Source: JAVBJN01 sp031546985 (GTDB taxonomy: Bacteria > Bacteroidota > Bacteroidia > Chitinophagales > Chitinophagaceae). From it: a stretch of 18,066 bases of DNA. The translations under genes were made by a program, and so were the position numbers. Of the stretch, positions 6,526 to 15,032 are shown in pieces (the first letter of the stretch is position 1; each line of letters opens with the position of its first letter). Under the pieces are notes generated by a model. The model had not been told where the DNA came from. It ran no database searches and saw only the letters and a list, made by a program, of their open reading frames with translations. The stretch covers positions 1 through 18,066 of the forward strand of contig JAVBJN010000120.1 in NCBI GenBank assembly GCA_031546985.1. Direction: 5' to 3'.

Positions 6526-7773
6526 TTACAACGCCATGGTTGGAATCTCTTCGGGATATAATTTTTGCTCCAGCTTGTGGCGCACTTCGCTGAATGCTGC
6601 AATGGTTGCATCAATATCAGCATCGGTGTGGGTAGCTGTAGGGATAAGGCGCAGAATGATCTGGCCTTTTGGTATTACCGGGTAGATAACGATAGAGCAG
6701 AAGATACCATAGTTCTCACGCAGGTCTACAGTAAGCTGAGCCGCTTCGGTAGGGCCGCCTTTCATGTAAACCGGTGTTACTGGTGTATCGGTATTGCCGA
6801 TATCGAAACCATGCTCTTTTAAACCTGCCTGCAGCTTGTTTACATTGTACCACAGTTTTTCTTTCAGCTCAGGACGGGTACGCAGCAGTTCCAGACGTTT
6901 GATGTTGCCCGCCACGATTGGCATAGGCAGCGATTTTGCAAAGATCTGGGAGCGCATGTTGTAGCGCAGGTAGTTGATAATGCCTTTATCTCCGGCGATA
7001 AAACCACCAATGCTGGCCATAGATTTGGCGAAAGTAGAGAACAGCAGATCTACACCTTCGATACAATCCTGCTCTTCTGCCACACCGGCACCGGTTTTAC
7101 CCATGGTACCAAAACCATGTGCATCATCTACCAGCAGGCGGAAGTCGAATTTCTTTTTCATGGCTACGATCTCTTTCAGTTTGCCCTGATCGCCGGCCAT
7201 ACCAAATACGCCTTCGGTAATTACAAGAATACCACCACCGCTCTGGTTTACCAGTTCTGTAGCGCGTTTCAGTTGTTTTTCGAGGTCTTCAATATCGTTG
7301 TGTCTGAATACAAAACGCTGACCGGGGTGCATACGCAAACCATCAATGATACAAGCGTGCGATTCTGCATCGTACACGATCACATCACGGCGGCCCACAA
7401 CACTATCAATTACAGACAGCATACCCTGGTAACCGAAGTTGAGCAGGTATGCATCTTCTTTTTGTACAAACTCTGCCAGTGATTTTTCCAGTTGCTCATG
7501 CAGGCTGGTCTGACCACTCATCATACGTGCACCCATCGGGTAAGCCAGGCCCCACTGCGCAGCGGCATCGGCATCGGCTTTACGTACTTCTGGATGGTTG
7601 GCTAAACCGAGGTAGTTATTCAAACTCCACACGATTCTTTCTCTTCCATTGAATTTCATACGGCTGCCTATTTCACCTTCCAGCTTAGGGAACATGAAAT
7701 AACCGTGTGCTTTTTCTGTATACTGACCCAGAGGGCCTCTGTTACTTGTGAATTTCTCAAAAATATCAGCCAT
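6526..7773 (-). CDS. Alpha-oxoamine synthase (serine palmitoyltransferase or glycine C-acetyltransferase type)
   Basis: PLP-dependent enzyme of 415 residues that condenses an amino acid with an acyl-CoA and releases CO2. Visible hallmarks are SHACIIDG with PLP-stacking His139, DDAHGFG with Asp216 and His219, and the Schiff-base Lys250 in TFAKSMASIGG. Length and these motifs fit the BioF/Kbl/Spt family. The exact substrate is open. Biotin-pathway neighbours (for BioF) and threonine dehydrogenase (for Kbl) are absent here, and Bacteroidota commonly make sphingolipids through a soluble serine palmitoyltransferase, so that role is plausible but inferred. The protein has no signal peptide and should be cytosolic. 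The ATG at 7773 is 32 bases downstream of a TACTTTTG box, and a terminator follows the stop, so it is a single-gene unit. Confidence 0.88.
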   Translation of the reverse strand: MADIFEKFTSNRGPLGQYTEKAHGYFMFPKLEGEIGSRMKFNGRERIVWSLNNYLGLANHPEVRKADADAAAQWGLAYPMGARMMSGQTSLHEQLEKSLAEFVQKEDAYLLNFGYQGMLSVIDSVVGRRDVIVYDAESHACIIDGLRMHPGQRFVFRHNDIEDLEKQLKRATELVNQSGGGILVITEGVFGMAGDQGKLKEIVAMKKKFDFRLLVDDAHGFGTMGKTGAGVAEEQDCIEGVDLLFSTFAKSMASIGGFIAGDKGIINYLRYNMRSQIFAKSLPMPIVAGNIKRLELLRTRPELKEKLWYNVNKLQAGLKEHGFDIGNTDTPVTPVYMKGGPTEAAQLTVDLRENYGIFCSIVIYPVIPKGQIILRLIPTATHTDADIDATIAAFSEVRHKLEQKLYPEEIPTMAL

Positions 7774-7805
7774 AATCTCGGTTTGACGGTACTAAAAATA
7801 ATGTG

Positions 7806-7813
7806 CAAAAGTA
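7806..7813 (-). promoter_or_regulatory. Candidate -7 box of the alpha-oxoamine synthase gene
   Basis: The minus strand reads TACTTTTG, identical to the -7 boxes of the tRNA promoters. The -33 region is A/T-rich without a clear TTG. Confidence 0.55.
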
Positions 7814-7885
7814 ATAAAAAAATAACATTTTTTAATCTGGGTCTCAATTCAGAGATTTGATTAATAAATAGCATGTTAGCGAATT

Positions 7886-9526
7886 ATGAAGAACAAATTT
7901 TTATTATCTGTAATTCTCCCCTCTATTTTTTCTATCGGTGTGATACAGGCGGCTCCTAAAAGCGTGCCAAGACCCAAACTGGTAGTAGGCGTAGTGGTAG
8001 ATCAAATGCGGTGGGATTACCTGTACCGGTATTACGACCGCTACACCTCCGGTGGCTTCAAACGCTTGCTGGGCGATGGTTTTAGCTGCGAGCAAACCTA
8101 TATAAACTATTTGCCTTCTTACACGGCCCCGGGGCATACCTGCGTGTATACCGGCTCTGTGCCTTCGGTACATGGCATTGCCAGCAACGATTGGATAGAC
8201 CAGCGTACCGGAAAATCGGTATACTGTACCGATGACAAAACGGTGCAGCCGGTGGGCGGTTCCTGGAAGGCAGGGCAAATGTCGCCAGCCAACCTGTATA
8301 CCTCTACTGTATCGGACGAGCTGCGGCTGGGTACCAACTTTGCGGGCAAAACCGTGGGTGTGGCCATCAAAGACCGGGGCGCTATTCTGCCCGCCGGGCA
8401 TACGGCCAATGCGGCCTATTGGTTCGACGACTCTACCGGAAACTTTATCAGCAGCACCTATTACATGCAGCAATTGCCGGATTGGGTGCAGGCTTTTAAC
8501 CAATCGGGCAAGGCCAAAGAGCTTATGAACAAGCAATGGGATCTGCTGTATGATAAAGCGACCTATACCATGAGTACCGCCGATGAAAATGCGTACGAAG
8601 GCCGCTATAAAGGAGAAAACGGTGTTTCGTTTCCGCACAATGTAGCAGGGCAAACTACCCGTTCCTTCGATCTGCTGCGCAAACTGCCCTGGGGCAATGC
8701 TTTAACGCTCTCCTTTGCAGAACAAGCGCTGGAAGGCTACGGGCTGGGCCAGGATGCGGTAACGGATATGCTGTGCGTGAGCCTCTCTTCTACCGACTAT
8801 ATCGGGCACCAGTTTGGCATTAACGCGATGGAAGTAGAAGATACCTACCTGCGGCTCGATCAGGAACTGGCAGATTTCCTCGCTTTTCTCGATAAAAAAG
8901 TGGGCAAGGGCAATTACCTGCTGATGCTGACTGCCGACCACGGTGGCGCGCACAACCCAACGTATATGAACGATAAGCGGCTGCCTGCGGGTTATTGGTT
9001 TAACCAGGAAAAGAAAACCGCGCTGGATGCATACTTAAAGCAACAAACCGGTAAGCAAGGACTGATACGCGATATTGAATACTATTATGTACATCTGAAC
9101 GATTCGGCTATTGTGGCTGCGGGCCTGGAAGTGGCTAAAGTACGCCAGCTGGCGCAAACCTTTTTGCTGCAACAGCCGGAAGTGCAGTATGCCATAGACA
9201 TGACGGCGGTGGATAACGCTGCATTGCCTGAGGTGCTGAAAAAAATGTTGCTGAACGGGTATAACCGTGAGCGGAGCGGGGCAGTGCACCTGATTCTTAA
9301 ACCCGGGTATTATGAAGCCTATGCTAAAACAGGCACCACACATGGCTCCTGGAACCCTTACGATACGCATATCCCCTTGCTCTGGTATGGCTGGAAGGTG
9401 CCACATGGCAGCATGGTGCGTAAAACCGATATGACAGATATAGCGCCTACCATAGCGGCTATGCTGCATATACAAGTGCCCAATGGTTGCATTGGTGTGC
9501 CTATACCGGAGCTGGTGATGCAATAA
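7886..9526 (+). CDS. pafA: Secreted PafA-type alkaline phosphatase
   Basis: Broad-specificity phosphate monoesterase of the alkaline phosphatase superfamily, expected in the periplasm and used to release phosphate from organic esters. At 546 residues it resembles Elizabethkingia PafA closely along its length, from recalled sequence. A signal peptide covers about 1-22 (MKNKFLLSVI to IQAA). Metal and catalytic residues are all in place: Asp39 in VVDQMRWDY, nucleophile Thr80 in SYTAPGHT, Lys162 and Arg164 in IKDRGAILPAGH, Asp304 and His308 in TDYIGH, Asp351 and His352 in TADHGG, and His486 in GTTHGSWN. The Lys/Arg pair and the Thr nucleophile point to a PafA-like monoesterase, not a nucleotide pyrophosphatase. 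No clear promoter is seen, and I see no Pho-box element I could defend. Confidence 0.93.
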   Translation: MKNKFLLSVILPSIFSIGVIQAAPKSVPRPKLVVGVVVDQMRWDYLYRYYDRYTSGGFKRLLGDGFSCEQTYINYLPSYTAPGHTCVYTGSVPSVHGIASNDWIDQRTGKSVYCTDDKTVQPVGGSWKAGQMSPANLYTSTVSDELRLGTNFAGKTVGVAIKDRGAILPAGHTANAAYWFDDSTGNFISSTYYMQQLPDWVQAFNQSGKAKELMNKQWDLLYDKATYTMSTADENAYEGRYKGENGVSFPHNVAGQTTRSFDLLRKLPWGNALTLSFAEQALEGYGLGQDAVTDMLCVSLSSTDYIGHQFGINAMEVEDTYLRLDQELADFLAFLDKKVGKGNYLLMLTADHGGAHNPTYMNDKRLPAGYWFNQEKKTALDAYLKQQTGKQGLIRDIEYYYVHLNDSAIVAAGLEVAKVRQLAQTFLLQQPEVQYAIDMTAVDNAALPEVLKKMLLNGYNRERSGAVHLILKPGYYEAYAKTGTTHGSWNPYDTHIPLLWYGWKVPHGSMVRKTDMTDIAPTIAAMLHIQVPNGCIGVPIPELVMQ

Positions 9527-9559
9527 AAATATAAAGAGGTTGTATGTGCAACCGTTGCA

Positions 9560-9591
9560 AAGAGCGTGTATTAGTACACGCTCTTTTTTTG
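9560..9591. terminator. Terminator between pafA and the response regulator
   Basis: A stem of about 11 bp, AGAGCGTGTA (9561-9570) with TACACGCTCT (9575-9584), closes a TTAG loop and is followed by seven T on the plus strand. It is strong for pafA and weaker for the opposite strand. The stop codon of the convergent regulator lies in the loop. Confidence 0.92.
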
Positions 9592-9990
9592 GTCTTCGAG
9601 ATACGTTTGTATCGTTTCGGCCAGTTGTTCTTTGGTAACCGGTTTTACCAGGTATCCTTTGAGAATAGGGTGGTGCCTGGCTTGCTCCTGGTCGGCCATG
9701 CTGGTAGAGGAGCTGAGTATATACACATGGTGCCTTTTGGGATCATTGAATAAAGCCAGTTGCTGCATTTCTTTCAGCAGTTCCCAGCCATCGAGAAAAG
9801 GCATGTTGAGATCGAGAAATACAATGTTGAATTCGGCGGTAGGCGCGTTAAAAAATTCCAGCGCTTCCTGTCCGTTTTGGAAAGTAGTAATGTCGAGTTG
9901 ATCCGTATAGGCTGTTTTCAGGATTTTAGTGGTCGTGAGCCTAAAAATGGGGTCGTCGTCAATAAGCAAAATGCCAAGTCGGGATGTCAT
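9571..9990 (-). CDS. Single-domain response regulator (CheY-like receiver)
   Basis: A 139-residue protein made only of a receiver domain. The acidic pocket is Asp11-Asp13, the phospho-accepting Asp is Asp60 in FLDLNMP, Ser/Thr lie at 93-96, and the conserved Lys is Lys116 in VKPV. No DNA-binding or enzymatic output domain follows; the last residues (DQKKSVY) are a short tail. It starts 23 bases after the stop of the adjacent histidine kinase on the same strand, so the two are very probably co-transcribed and are likely cognate. It resembles the Rcp1-type receivers that pair with multi-PAS kinases. It would act by protein-protein contact or as a phosphate shuttle; the partner is not encoded here. 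Confidence 0.93.
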   Translation of the reverse strand: MTSRLGILLIDDDPIFRLTTTKILKTAYTDQLDITTFQNGQEALEFFNAPTAEFNIVFLDLNMPFLDGWELLKEMQQLALFNDPKRHHVYILSSSTSMADQEQARHHPILKGYLVKPVTKEQLAETIQTYLEDQKKSVY

Positions 9991-10013
9991 GGTTGCAGGT
10001 TTTGTGGGTATGG

Positions 10014-12314
10014 TTAAAAAGTTACTTTGAAAGTGGTGCCGGTTCCGGGCTTACTTTCTACTGCTATCTTTCCGCCCAGTGTTTCGATCTGGTTTTTGGT
10101 CATAAACAAACCAAAACCTTTGCTGTCGAAACCCCGGTGGAATATCTTTCTGAACTTAAATAAGTGTTGTCCGAATTTTTCGAGATCTATGCCCAGTCCG
10201 TTATCCGATACGGTAAGTACGGTATGGTTGTTTTCGATGCTGGTTGTAATACGGATGAGGGGGGGTATACCGGGCTGACTGTATTTGAGCGCGTTGCTAA
10301 TGAGATTATGCAATATGCTCTCCAGGTATACCTTGGGATAGCTGATGGTAGCCACATTAAACTGCGTATCTATCACCGCCGATTTTTCCAATATGGAAGC
10401 ATTGTGCTGGTGAATGATCTTTTGGGTTATAGCCGCTACATCACATTGCTCAAACGGCAAGTGTTTGTTTAGTCTTATCTCCAGAATGTCAATCAACTCC
10501 TGCAGGGTTTCGATCAGTGCATCGCTGCTCATATCCAGCAGGGCGAAGTATTCGTTTTTGTCGGTTTCCGAATCGGTTTGCCGAATCTCATGCAGCAGCA
10601 TTTTAATGTTGCTGGCCGGACTGCGCAGGTTGTGTGCTACAATCTGGTTAAACTCCTCCAGCTGTTTTATTTTTTGCTCGAGGTCAAATGTGGTGAGCAC
10701 CAATTCCGAGTTTTTCCGTTCCATGGCCAGCATCAGTTCTTTCTGATGGCTGATGTCCTGGATCTGCGAAATAAAATACCTGGGCGAATCGTCGCTGTTG
10801 CGCACCAGCGAAACGGTAAGCAGTATCCATATCAGATGCCCGTTTTTATGGCGGTATCTTTTCTCGAGGCTATAGTTGTCTATTTCCTTTCTAAGTAGTT
10901 TGTCTTTCAGGTCTATGCTTTGCGCCAGGTCATCATCGTAAGTGATGTCCATAAACGTAAGCCGCTTCAGCTCTTCCTGGGTGTAGCCCAGAATGGCACA
11001 CAGGTTGTCGTTTACTTCTAGCCACTCGCCAGCGGTAGATACAATGGCCATGCCTATGCCGCTGTGGTTAAAAGCGCTGTGGAACTTTTGCTCGCTGAGC
11101 CTGATCTGCTTCAGGTTCTCTACCCGCTCGGTAATGTCTATAGCGGTACCCACCATGCGTACAGGAGCCCCATTACTATCCCGCTCTATAACCATGCCTT
11201 TTTCGAGTACCCATTTCCAGGAGCCGTCTTTGCAGCGCATGCGGTGTTCGTGGCGGTAGGCCGATGTCATGCCGTTAAAATAAGCTTGCAGGTTTTCTTC
11301 GGCCCCTTTTGCATCATCGGGGTGCACGAGTTTGTACCACTCTTCTACAGTGGAGCTGTTGAGTTCCTGCAAATCGTAGCCAAAGAGTCTTTTCCAGAGA
11401 TCGGAATAAAATACTTCTCCTGTATCTACCCGCCAATCCCAGATGCCCTGTCCGGTACCTTCGAGGGCAAAGCGCCAGCGGGTTTCCGTTTCGATCAGTT
11501 TTTCGCGGGTATGGCGTTGTTCTGTAAAATCGGAGATCACAATAACCACTTTGCCCTCTACCCCCGGAATGGGGTTAATGCGGGCTTTGAACCATTGCTG
11601 CGAGCTATCGTCGAAAGGCGACTGGTACTCCTGCTCTAAGGGTTGGCGGGTGTGCAGCACCCGGGCTATAAGCTCTTTGAACATGATTACGAAAGGCTCC
11701 GGAAAAATAGCATCCATCTGCTGGTGCAAAAAACTTTCGGGCGGCAGAAAAAACAGGTCCTGTTTGCTGGTCCAGTAATGCAGGATGGTGCCGTTACGGT
11801 CGGTCTCCAGCACAATATCGTTGAGGGAAGACACCATCAGCTGCAGATTGTGTTCTTTCTCTGCCAGGCGCTGGTTGGCGATTACCAGTTCAGAAACATC
11901 AAAGAAGGTAACGAGCACATAAGGAATATCCTGGATGCGGATGACCCGGGAGCTGAAAGAGGCCCATTTTACCTCATTACGGAGCTGTACACCCATGATT
12001 TCGTTAAGCCGGGGTTGCCCGGTGAGCATGGTGATTACAGTGGGCACTTCTTCGTACAGGTAAGCCGACAGATCCTGCTTGCAAAACAAGTATGCAATAT
12101 CGCGGCAGTTGGTGCCCAGCAGGGTAGGCGCTGTAAATTCCAGAAAGGTGAGCGCCTGTTGGTTGCAATGCACAAAATTGCCATCCATGTCTTTGAGCAG
12201 TATGCCTTCGTCAATAGCATTTACAACTTCGTCCAGTAAACGGAAAGAAGAGGCAAGTTGCTGATGTTGCTGCATCAGCGGAGAAAGTACTTGGTCCGCA
12301 GCCATTTCATCCAT
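10014..12314 (-). CDS. Soluble four-PAS sensor histidine kinase (HK1)
   Basis: Cytoplasmic sensor kinase of 766 residues without membrane segments. Four PAS-type modules are visible: about 25-145, 150-270, 275-400 (PAC end GTAIDITERVENL) and 405-525 (PAC end QIQDISHQKEL). A coiled linker and H-box HNLRSP with phospho-accepting His561 follow. The ATPase domain has the N box around Asn674 (NLISNALKYS), G1 DNGLG at 704-708 and G2 KGFGLF at 732-737. I chose ATG 12314 (MDEMAADQ) over an upstream TTG because the paralogue at 12496-14757 begins just before the same VLxPLMQQ block. It is followed after 23 bases by the receiver gene, its probable target. The ligand is unknown. Confidence 0.92.
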   Translation of the reverse strand: MDEMAADQVLSPLMQQHQQLASSFRLLDEVVNAIDEGILLKDMDGNFVHCNQQALTFLEFTAPTLLGTNCRDIAYLFCKQDLSAYLYEEVPTVITMLTGQPRLNEIMGVQLRNEVKWASFSSRVIRIQDIPYVLVTFFDVSELVIANQRLAEKEHNLQLMVSSLNDIVLETDRNGTILHYWTSKQDLFFLPPESFLHQQMDAIFPEPFVIMFKELIARVLHTRQPLEQEYQSPFDDSSQQWFKARINPIPGVEGKVVIVISDFTEQRHTREKLIETETRWRFALEGTGQGIWDWRVDTGEVFYSDLWKRLFGYDLQELNSSTVEEWYKLVHPDDAKGAEENLQAYFNGMTSAYRHEHRMRCKDGSWKWVLEKGMVIERDSNGAPVRMVGTAIDITERVENLKQIRLSEQKFHSAFNHSGIGMAIVSTAGEWLEVNDNLCAILGYTQEELKRLTFMDITYDDDLAQSIDLKDKLLRKEIDNYSLEKRYRHKNGHLIWILLTVSLVRNSDDSPRYFISQIQDISHQKELMLAMERKNSELVLTTFDLEQKIKQLEEFNQIVAHNLRSPASNIKMLLHEIRQTDSETDKNEYFALLDMSSDALIETLQELIDILEIRLNKHLPFEQCDVAAITQKIIHQHNASILEKSAVIDTQFNVATISYPKVYLESILHNLISNALKYSQPGIPPLIRITTSIENNHTVLTVSDNGLGIDLEKFGQHLFKFRKIFHRGFDSKGFGLFMTKNQIETLGGKIAVESKPGTGTTFKVTF

Positions 12315-12463
12315 CAGATAAATGTTATAAGAGGCTTTTAATCCAATCAGGATTTTCGATCCCTTATTAAATTTAAGCAATACAATTGAGGTTAAGGCCT
12401 TATTATGGCTGATGCCGGTTAGTATTGGTTGTGGTGAAAATAATATAGTTTATTTTATTATTT

Positions 12464-12477
12464 ATATTTAAACTTTA
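12464..12477. promoter_or_regulatory. Half-site shared with the dyad upstream of the paralogous kinase
   Basis: The 14-mer ATATTTAAACTTTA matches 13 of 14 bases of the right arm of the dyad at 14804-14841. It lies between the two kinase genes, 150 bases upstream of the HK1 ATG. A degraded second arm (TAAACTATA-like on the minus strand) follows at a shorter spacing. Confidence 0.45.
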
Positions 12478-12495
12478 CTTATTCGTAATTGGCTG

Positions 12496-14757
12496 TTAAA
12501 ACATAACTATGAATTCGGAACCTTTTCCGGGTGCACTTTTAATGTCAATTTTGCCACCGAGGGTCTCAATATGGTTTTTGGTGATAAACAATCCTACGCC
12601 TTTGCTATCATATCCCTGGTGAAACACGCGGTGCAATTTAAACACCTGGTGGCCGTAGCGTTCCAGGTCTATGCCCAGCCCGTTATCTTTTACAGAAAGG
12701 TAGCAGCGGTTGTCTTTTTCGTAAGTAGTAATGGTTATAACCGGTGTTGCCGAAGGCGAAGTGTATTTAAGCGCGTTGCTGATGAGATTGTGCAATATGC
12801 TTTCGAGGTAAATGATGGGGTATTGTAGTTGGGCCGCGCCAAATGCGGTGCGTATCTCTGCTTTTTTGTGCAGTACATCTATTTGCAGTTGCTGCAGCAC
12901 TTTGGTGGTAATGGTTTCAAAGTGGCAGGTTTCGAAAGGAATATCCTGGTTAAGCCGTACTTCCAGTATGCGCATCATATCCTGCAAGGTTTCCATCATG
13001 GTTTCGCCACACATTTTCAATAACCGGAGGTATTCGCTTTGCTCAGCGGGGTCGGTAATTTTTTCCAGTTCGCCCGCCAGCATCAGGATATTGCCCGCTG
13101 CACCACGCAGGTTGTGTGTAACAATCTCGTTAAACTCTGCCAGCTGCTTGAGTTTTTGCTCAAGGTCTATCATGGTCATCTCCAGCTCATCGTTTTTGCT
13201 GGCCAGCGAATTGACCAGGGCTTTGAGTTCGGATATTTCCTGCAACTGCGAGATGAAATAGCGGGGCGTATCATCGGCATTCCACACCATCGATACGGTA
13301 AGCAGCACCCAAACATAATGCCCCTGTTTGTGCAGGTAGCGCTTTTCCATGCTGTACGATTCAATTTCGCGGTTGAGCACCTGGTTTACAAGATCCAGGT
13401 CCAGTGCCAGATCATCGGGGTGGGTAATCTGCTGAAAGGTAATGCCCAGCATCTCTTCGCGTGGGTAGCCGGTTATTTTGCACAGCTCGTCGTTTACCTC
13501 CAGCCACAAACCATCGGCAGATACCAGGCCCATGCCAATGCCGGAGTACTGAAATGCATTGTTGAATTTCTGCTCGCTTAGTTTGATGCGCTCGAGGTGT
13601 TGTATACGGTCGCTGATGTCGGAGTGGGTTCCTACCATGCGCAATGGCTTGCCCGTTGCATCGCGGGTTACTACCATGCCCCTGTCGAGAATCCATTTAT
13701 AAGAGCCATCCCTGCATTGCAGGCGGTGTTCATTAAAATAAAGCTTGCTTTGCTCGGCAAGGTGTTGGTGAATATCGTTGTAGGTGCGGGCCAGATCGGC
13801 CGGGTGTACGAGTTTTTCCCAACTGTTGAGCTTATACGAAAAACTATGCTCGTCATAACCCAGCATAGACAGGTATATGGGCGACATGTACAGATCGTTG
13901 GTGGTAAGGTTCCAATCCCACAATCCCTGGCCGCTGCCTTCGAGCGCAAACTTCCAGCGGGCTTCGGTTTCCTGTATTTTCAGCGCGGTGCGTTTCTGTT
14001 CATTAATATTGGTAATGAGCAGTGTTATTCTTTCATTACAGGGCGGCATAGGGTTTACCCTGGCGAGGTACCACTGCGTTACCTGGTTTACCTGCAATTG
14101 GTATTCGAATGTGCGCGATTTGCTTTCGGTGATAGCAAGTTCGATTTCATGCACCATCTGAAGCGCCAGCTCGGACGGAAGAAACTCTTTGCAATTGCGC
14201 CCCAGGAATTGAGCAGGCGCTGTGAGCAAATATTCTTCCTGGTTGGTCCATACTTTTAGAAATACCCCGTTGCGGTCTACTTCAAAAATAATATCGTCGA
14301 GCGAGGCTACCATCATTTGGAGGTAACGCTCCTGCTCCAGCAAAGTGCGATTGAGGCTTACCACATCCGACACATCATGGAAGGTGGCCAGAATGTATTC
14401 GCCGGAGAGGTAGGCGATCATTTTGGTACTCACACTAACCCATCTGAGACTTTCCAGTGTGCGCCCCACGCCCAGGATATTGTTCTGGACAGGGTTGCCG
14501 GTGCGCATGGTTACCGCAAGCGGATGATTGCCAGGCTCCACAGGTTGCATATCCTGCGTAACCATCACCCAGGATTGGGATAGCGCAGATTTATCTTTTA
14601 ACCGTTCTTTTAAGTGGGGAAACAATTCAAGTGCCTGGGGGTTGTAACTGATTACAGTTCCCGCCATATCATATATGATGATCCCTTCATCAATAAAAAG
14701 GGATACCTGCTGCATTAACGGATGCAGTACACTTTCCTGTGGATTCAGGGTGAACAT
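12496..14757 (-). CDS. Soluble four-PAS sensor histidine kinase (HK2), paralogue of HK1
   Basis: A 753-residue cytoplasmic kinase with the same architecture as HK1: PAS-type modules at about 15-135, 140-262, 265-390 (PAC end MVGTHSDISDRI) and 395-515 (PAC end QLQEISELKAL), then linker, H-box, N box near Asn661 and ATPase motifs DNGLG at 691-695 and KGVGLF at 719-724. The H-box reads HNLRGAAGN with His548 as the predicted phospho-acceptor; the Pro normally five residues after the His is missing. ATP-binding motifs are intact, so it is probably active. The two kinases arose by tandem duplication and then diverged. The gap to HK1 is 181 bases, so the genes may have separate promoters. Start ATG 14757 is 46 bases downstream of a large inverted repeat. 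Confidence 0.92.
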   Translation of the reverse strand: MFTLNPQESVLHPLMQQVSLFIDEGIIIYDMAGTVISYNPQALELFPHLKERLKDKSALSQSWVMVTQDMQPVEPGNHPLAVTMRTGNPVQNNILGVGRTLESLRWVSVSTKMIAYLSGEYILATFHDVSDVVSLNRTLLEQERYLQMMVASLDDIIFEVDRNGVFLKVWTNQEEYLLTAPAQFLGRNCKEFLPSELALQMVHEIELAITESKSRTFEYQLQVNQVTQWYLARVNPMPPCNERITLLITNINEQKRTALKIQETEARWKFALEGSGQGLWDWNLTTNDLYMSPIYLSMLGYDEHSFSYKLNSWEKLVHPADLARTYNDIHQHLAEQSKLYFNEHRLQCRDGSYKWILDRGMVVTRDATGKPLRMVGTHSDISDRIQHLERIKLSEQKFNNAFQYSGIGMGLVSADGLWLEVNDELCKITGYPREEMLGITFQQITHPDDLALDLDLVNQVLNREIESYSMEKRYLHKQGHYVWVLLTVSMVWNADDTPRYFISQLQEISELKALVNSLASKNDELEMTMIDLEQKLKQLAEFNEIVTHNLRGAAGNILMLAGELEKITDPAEQSEYLRLLKMCGETMMETLQDMMRILEVRLNQDIPFETCHFETITTKVLQQLQIDVLHKKAEIRTAFGAAQLQYPIIYLESILHNLISNALKYTSPSATPVITITTYEKDNRCYLSVKDNGLGIDLERYGHQVFKLHRVFHQGYDSKGVGLFITKNHIETLGGKIDIKSAPGKGSEFIVMF

Positions 14758-14803
14758 GGTGCTCGATTTCTGTAGTTGGTATGCTTCGCCGGCGGATTTG
14801 TGC

Positions 14804-14841
14804 TAAAGTTTAAACATCCGGTTAAAAATGTTTAAACTTTA
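14804..14841. promoter_or_regulatory. Inverted repeat with paired GTTTAAAC palindromes upstream of HK2
   Basis: Two perfect 14-bp arms, TAAAGTTTAAACAT (14804-14817) and its reverse complement (14828-14841), flank a 10-base spacer. Each arm contains the palindrome GTTTAAAC, and the two palindromes are 22 bp apart centre to centre, close to two helical turns. It lies 46 bases before the HK2 ATG. It could be an operator for a dimeric regulator or a leader hairpin; no T run on the minus side suggests a terminator. Confidence 0.65.
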
Positions 14842-15032
14842 TGCAAATAAAAAGAAATGAATCGTCAATAAAATGTTTTTTATCATATTTTTAAATATTG
14901 ATCAATTGTGTTATTTGTAAAATGTTTATGCACAATAAATTTCCTTTGCAATAAACACACGGTTTACAGCATTGCAATGGTGTAGGCGTAAATGAAAAGC
15001 CCTTGTATTAATACCCGGAGGTCAGAAATAGC
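14842..15032. other. AT-rich intergenic region between murI and HK2
   Basis: Very AT-rich sequence downstream of murI and upstream of the dyad. I find no gene, no convincing murI terminator and no exact TTG-N19-TAnnTTTG promoter, though the HK2 promoter should lie here or in the dyad region. Confidence 0.5.

Noticed and set aside
7904..8653. 249-codon minus-strand frame inside pafA
   Set aside because: Shadow of pafA, whose active-site residues are all in the plus-strand frame.
12315..12380. Upstream TTG start for HK1
   Set aside because: The ATG at 12314 fits the N-terminus of the paralogue; the 22 extra residues have no counterpart there.
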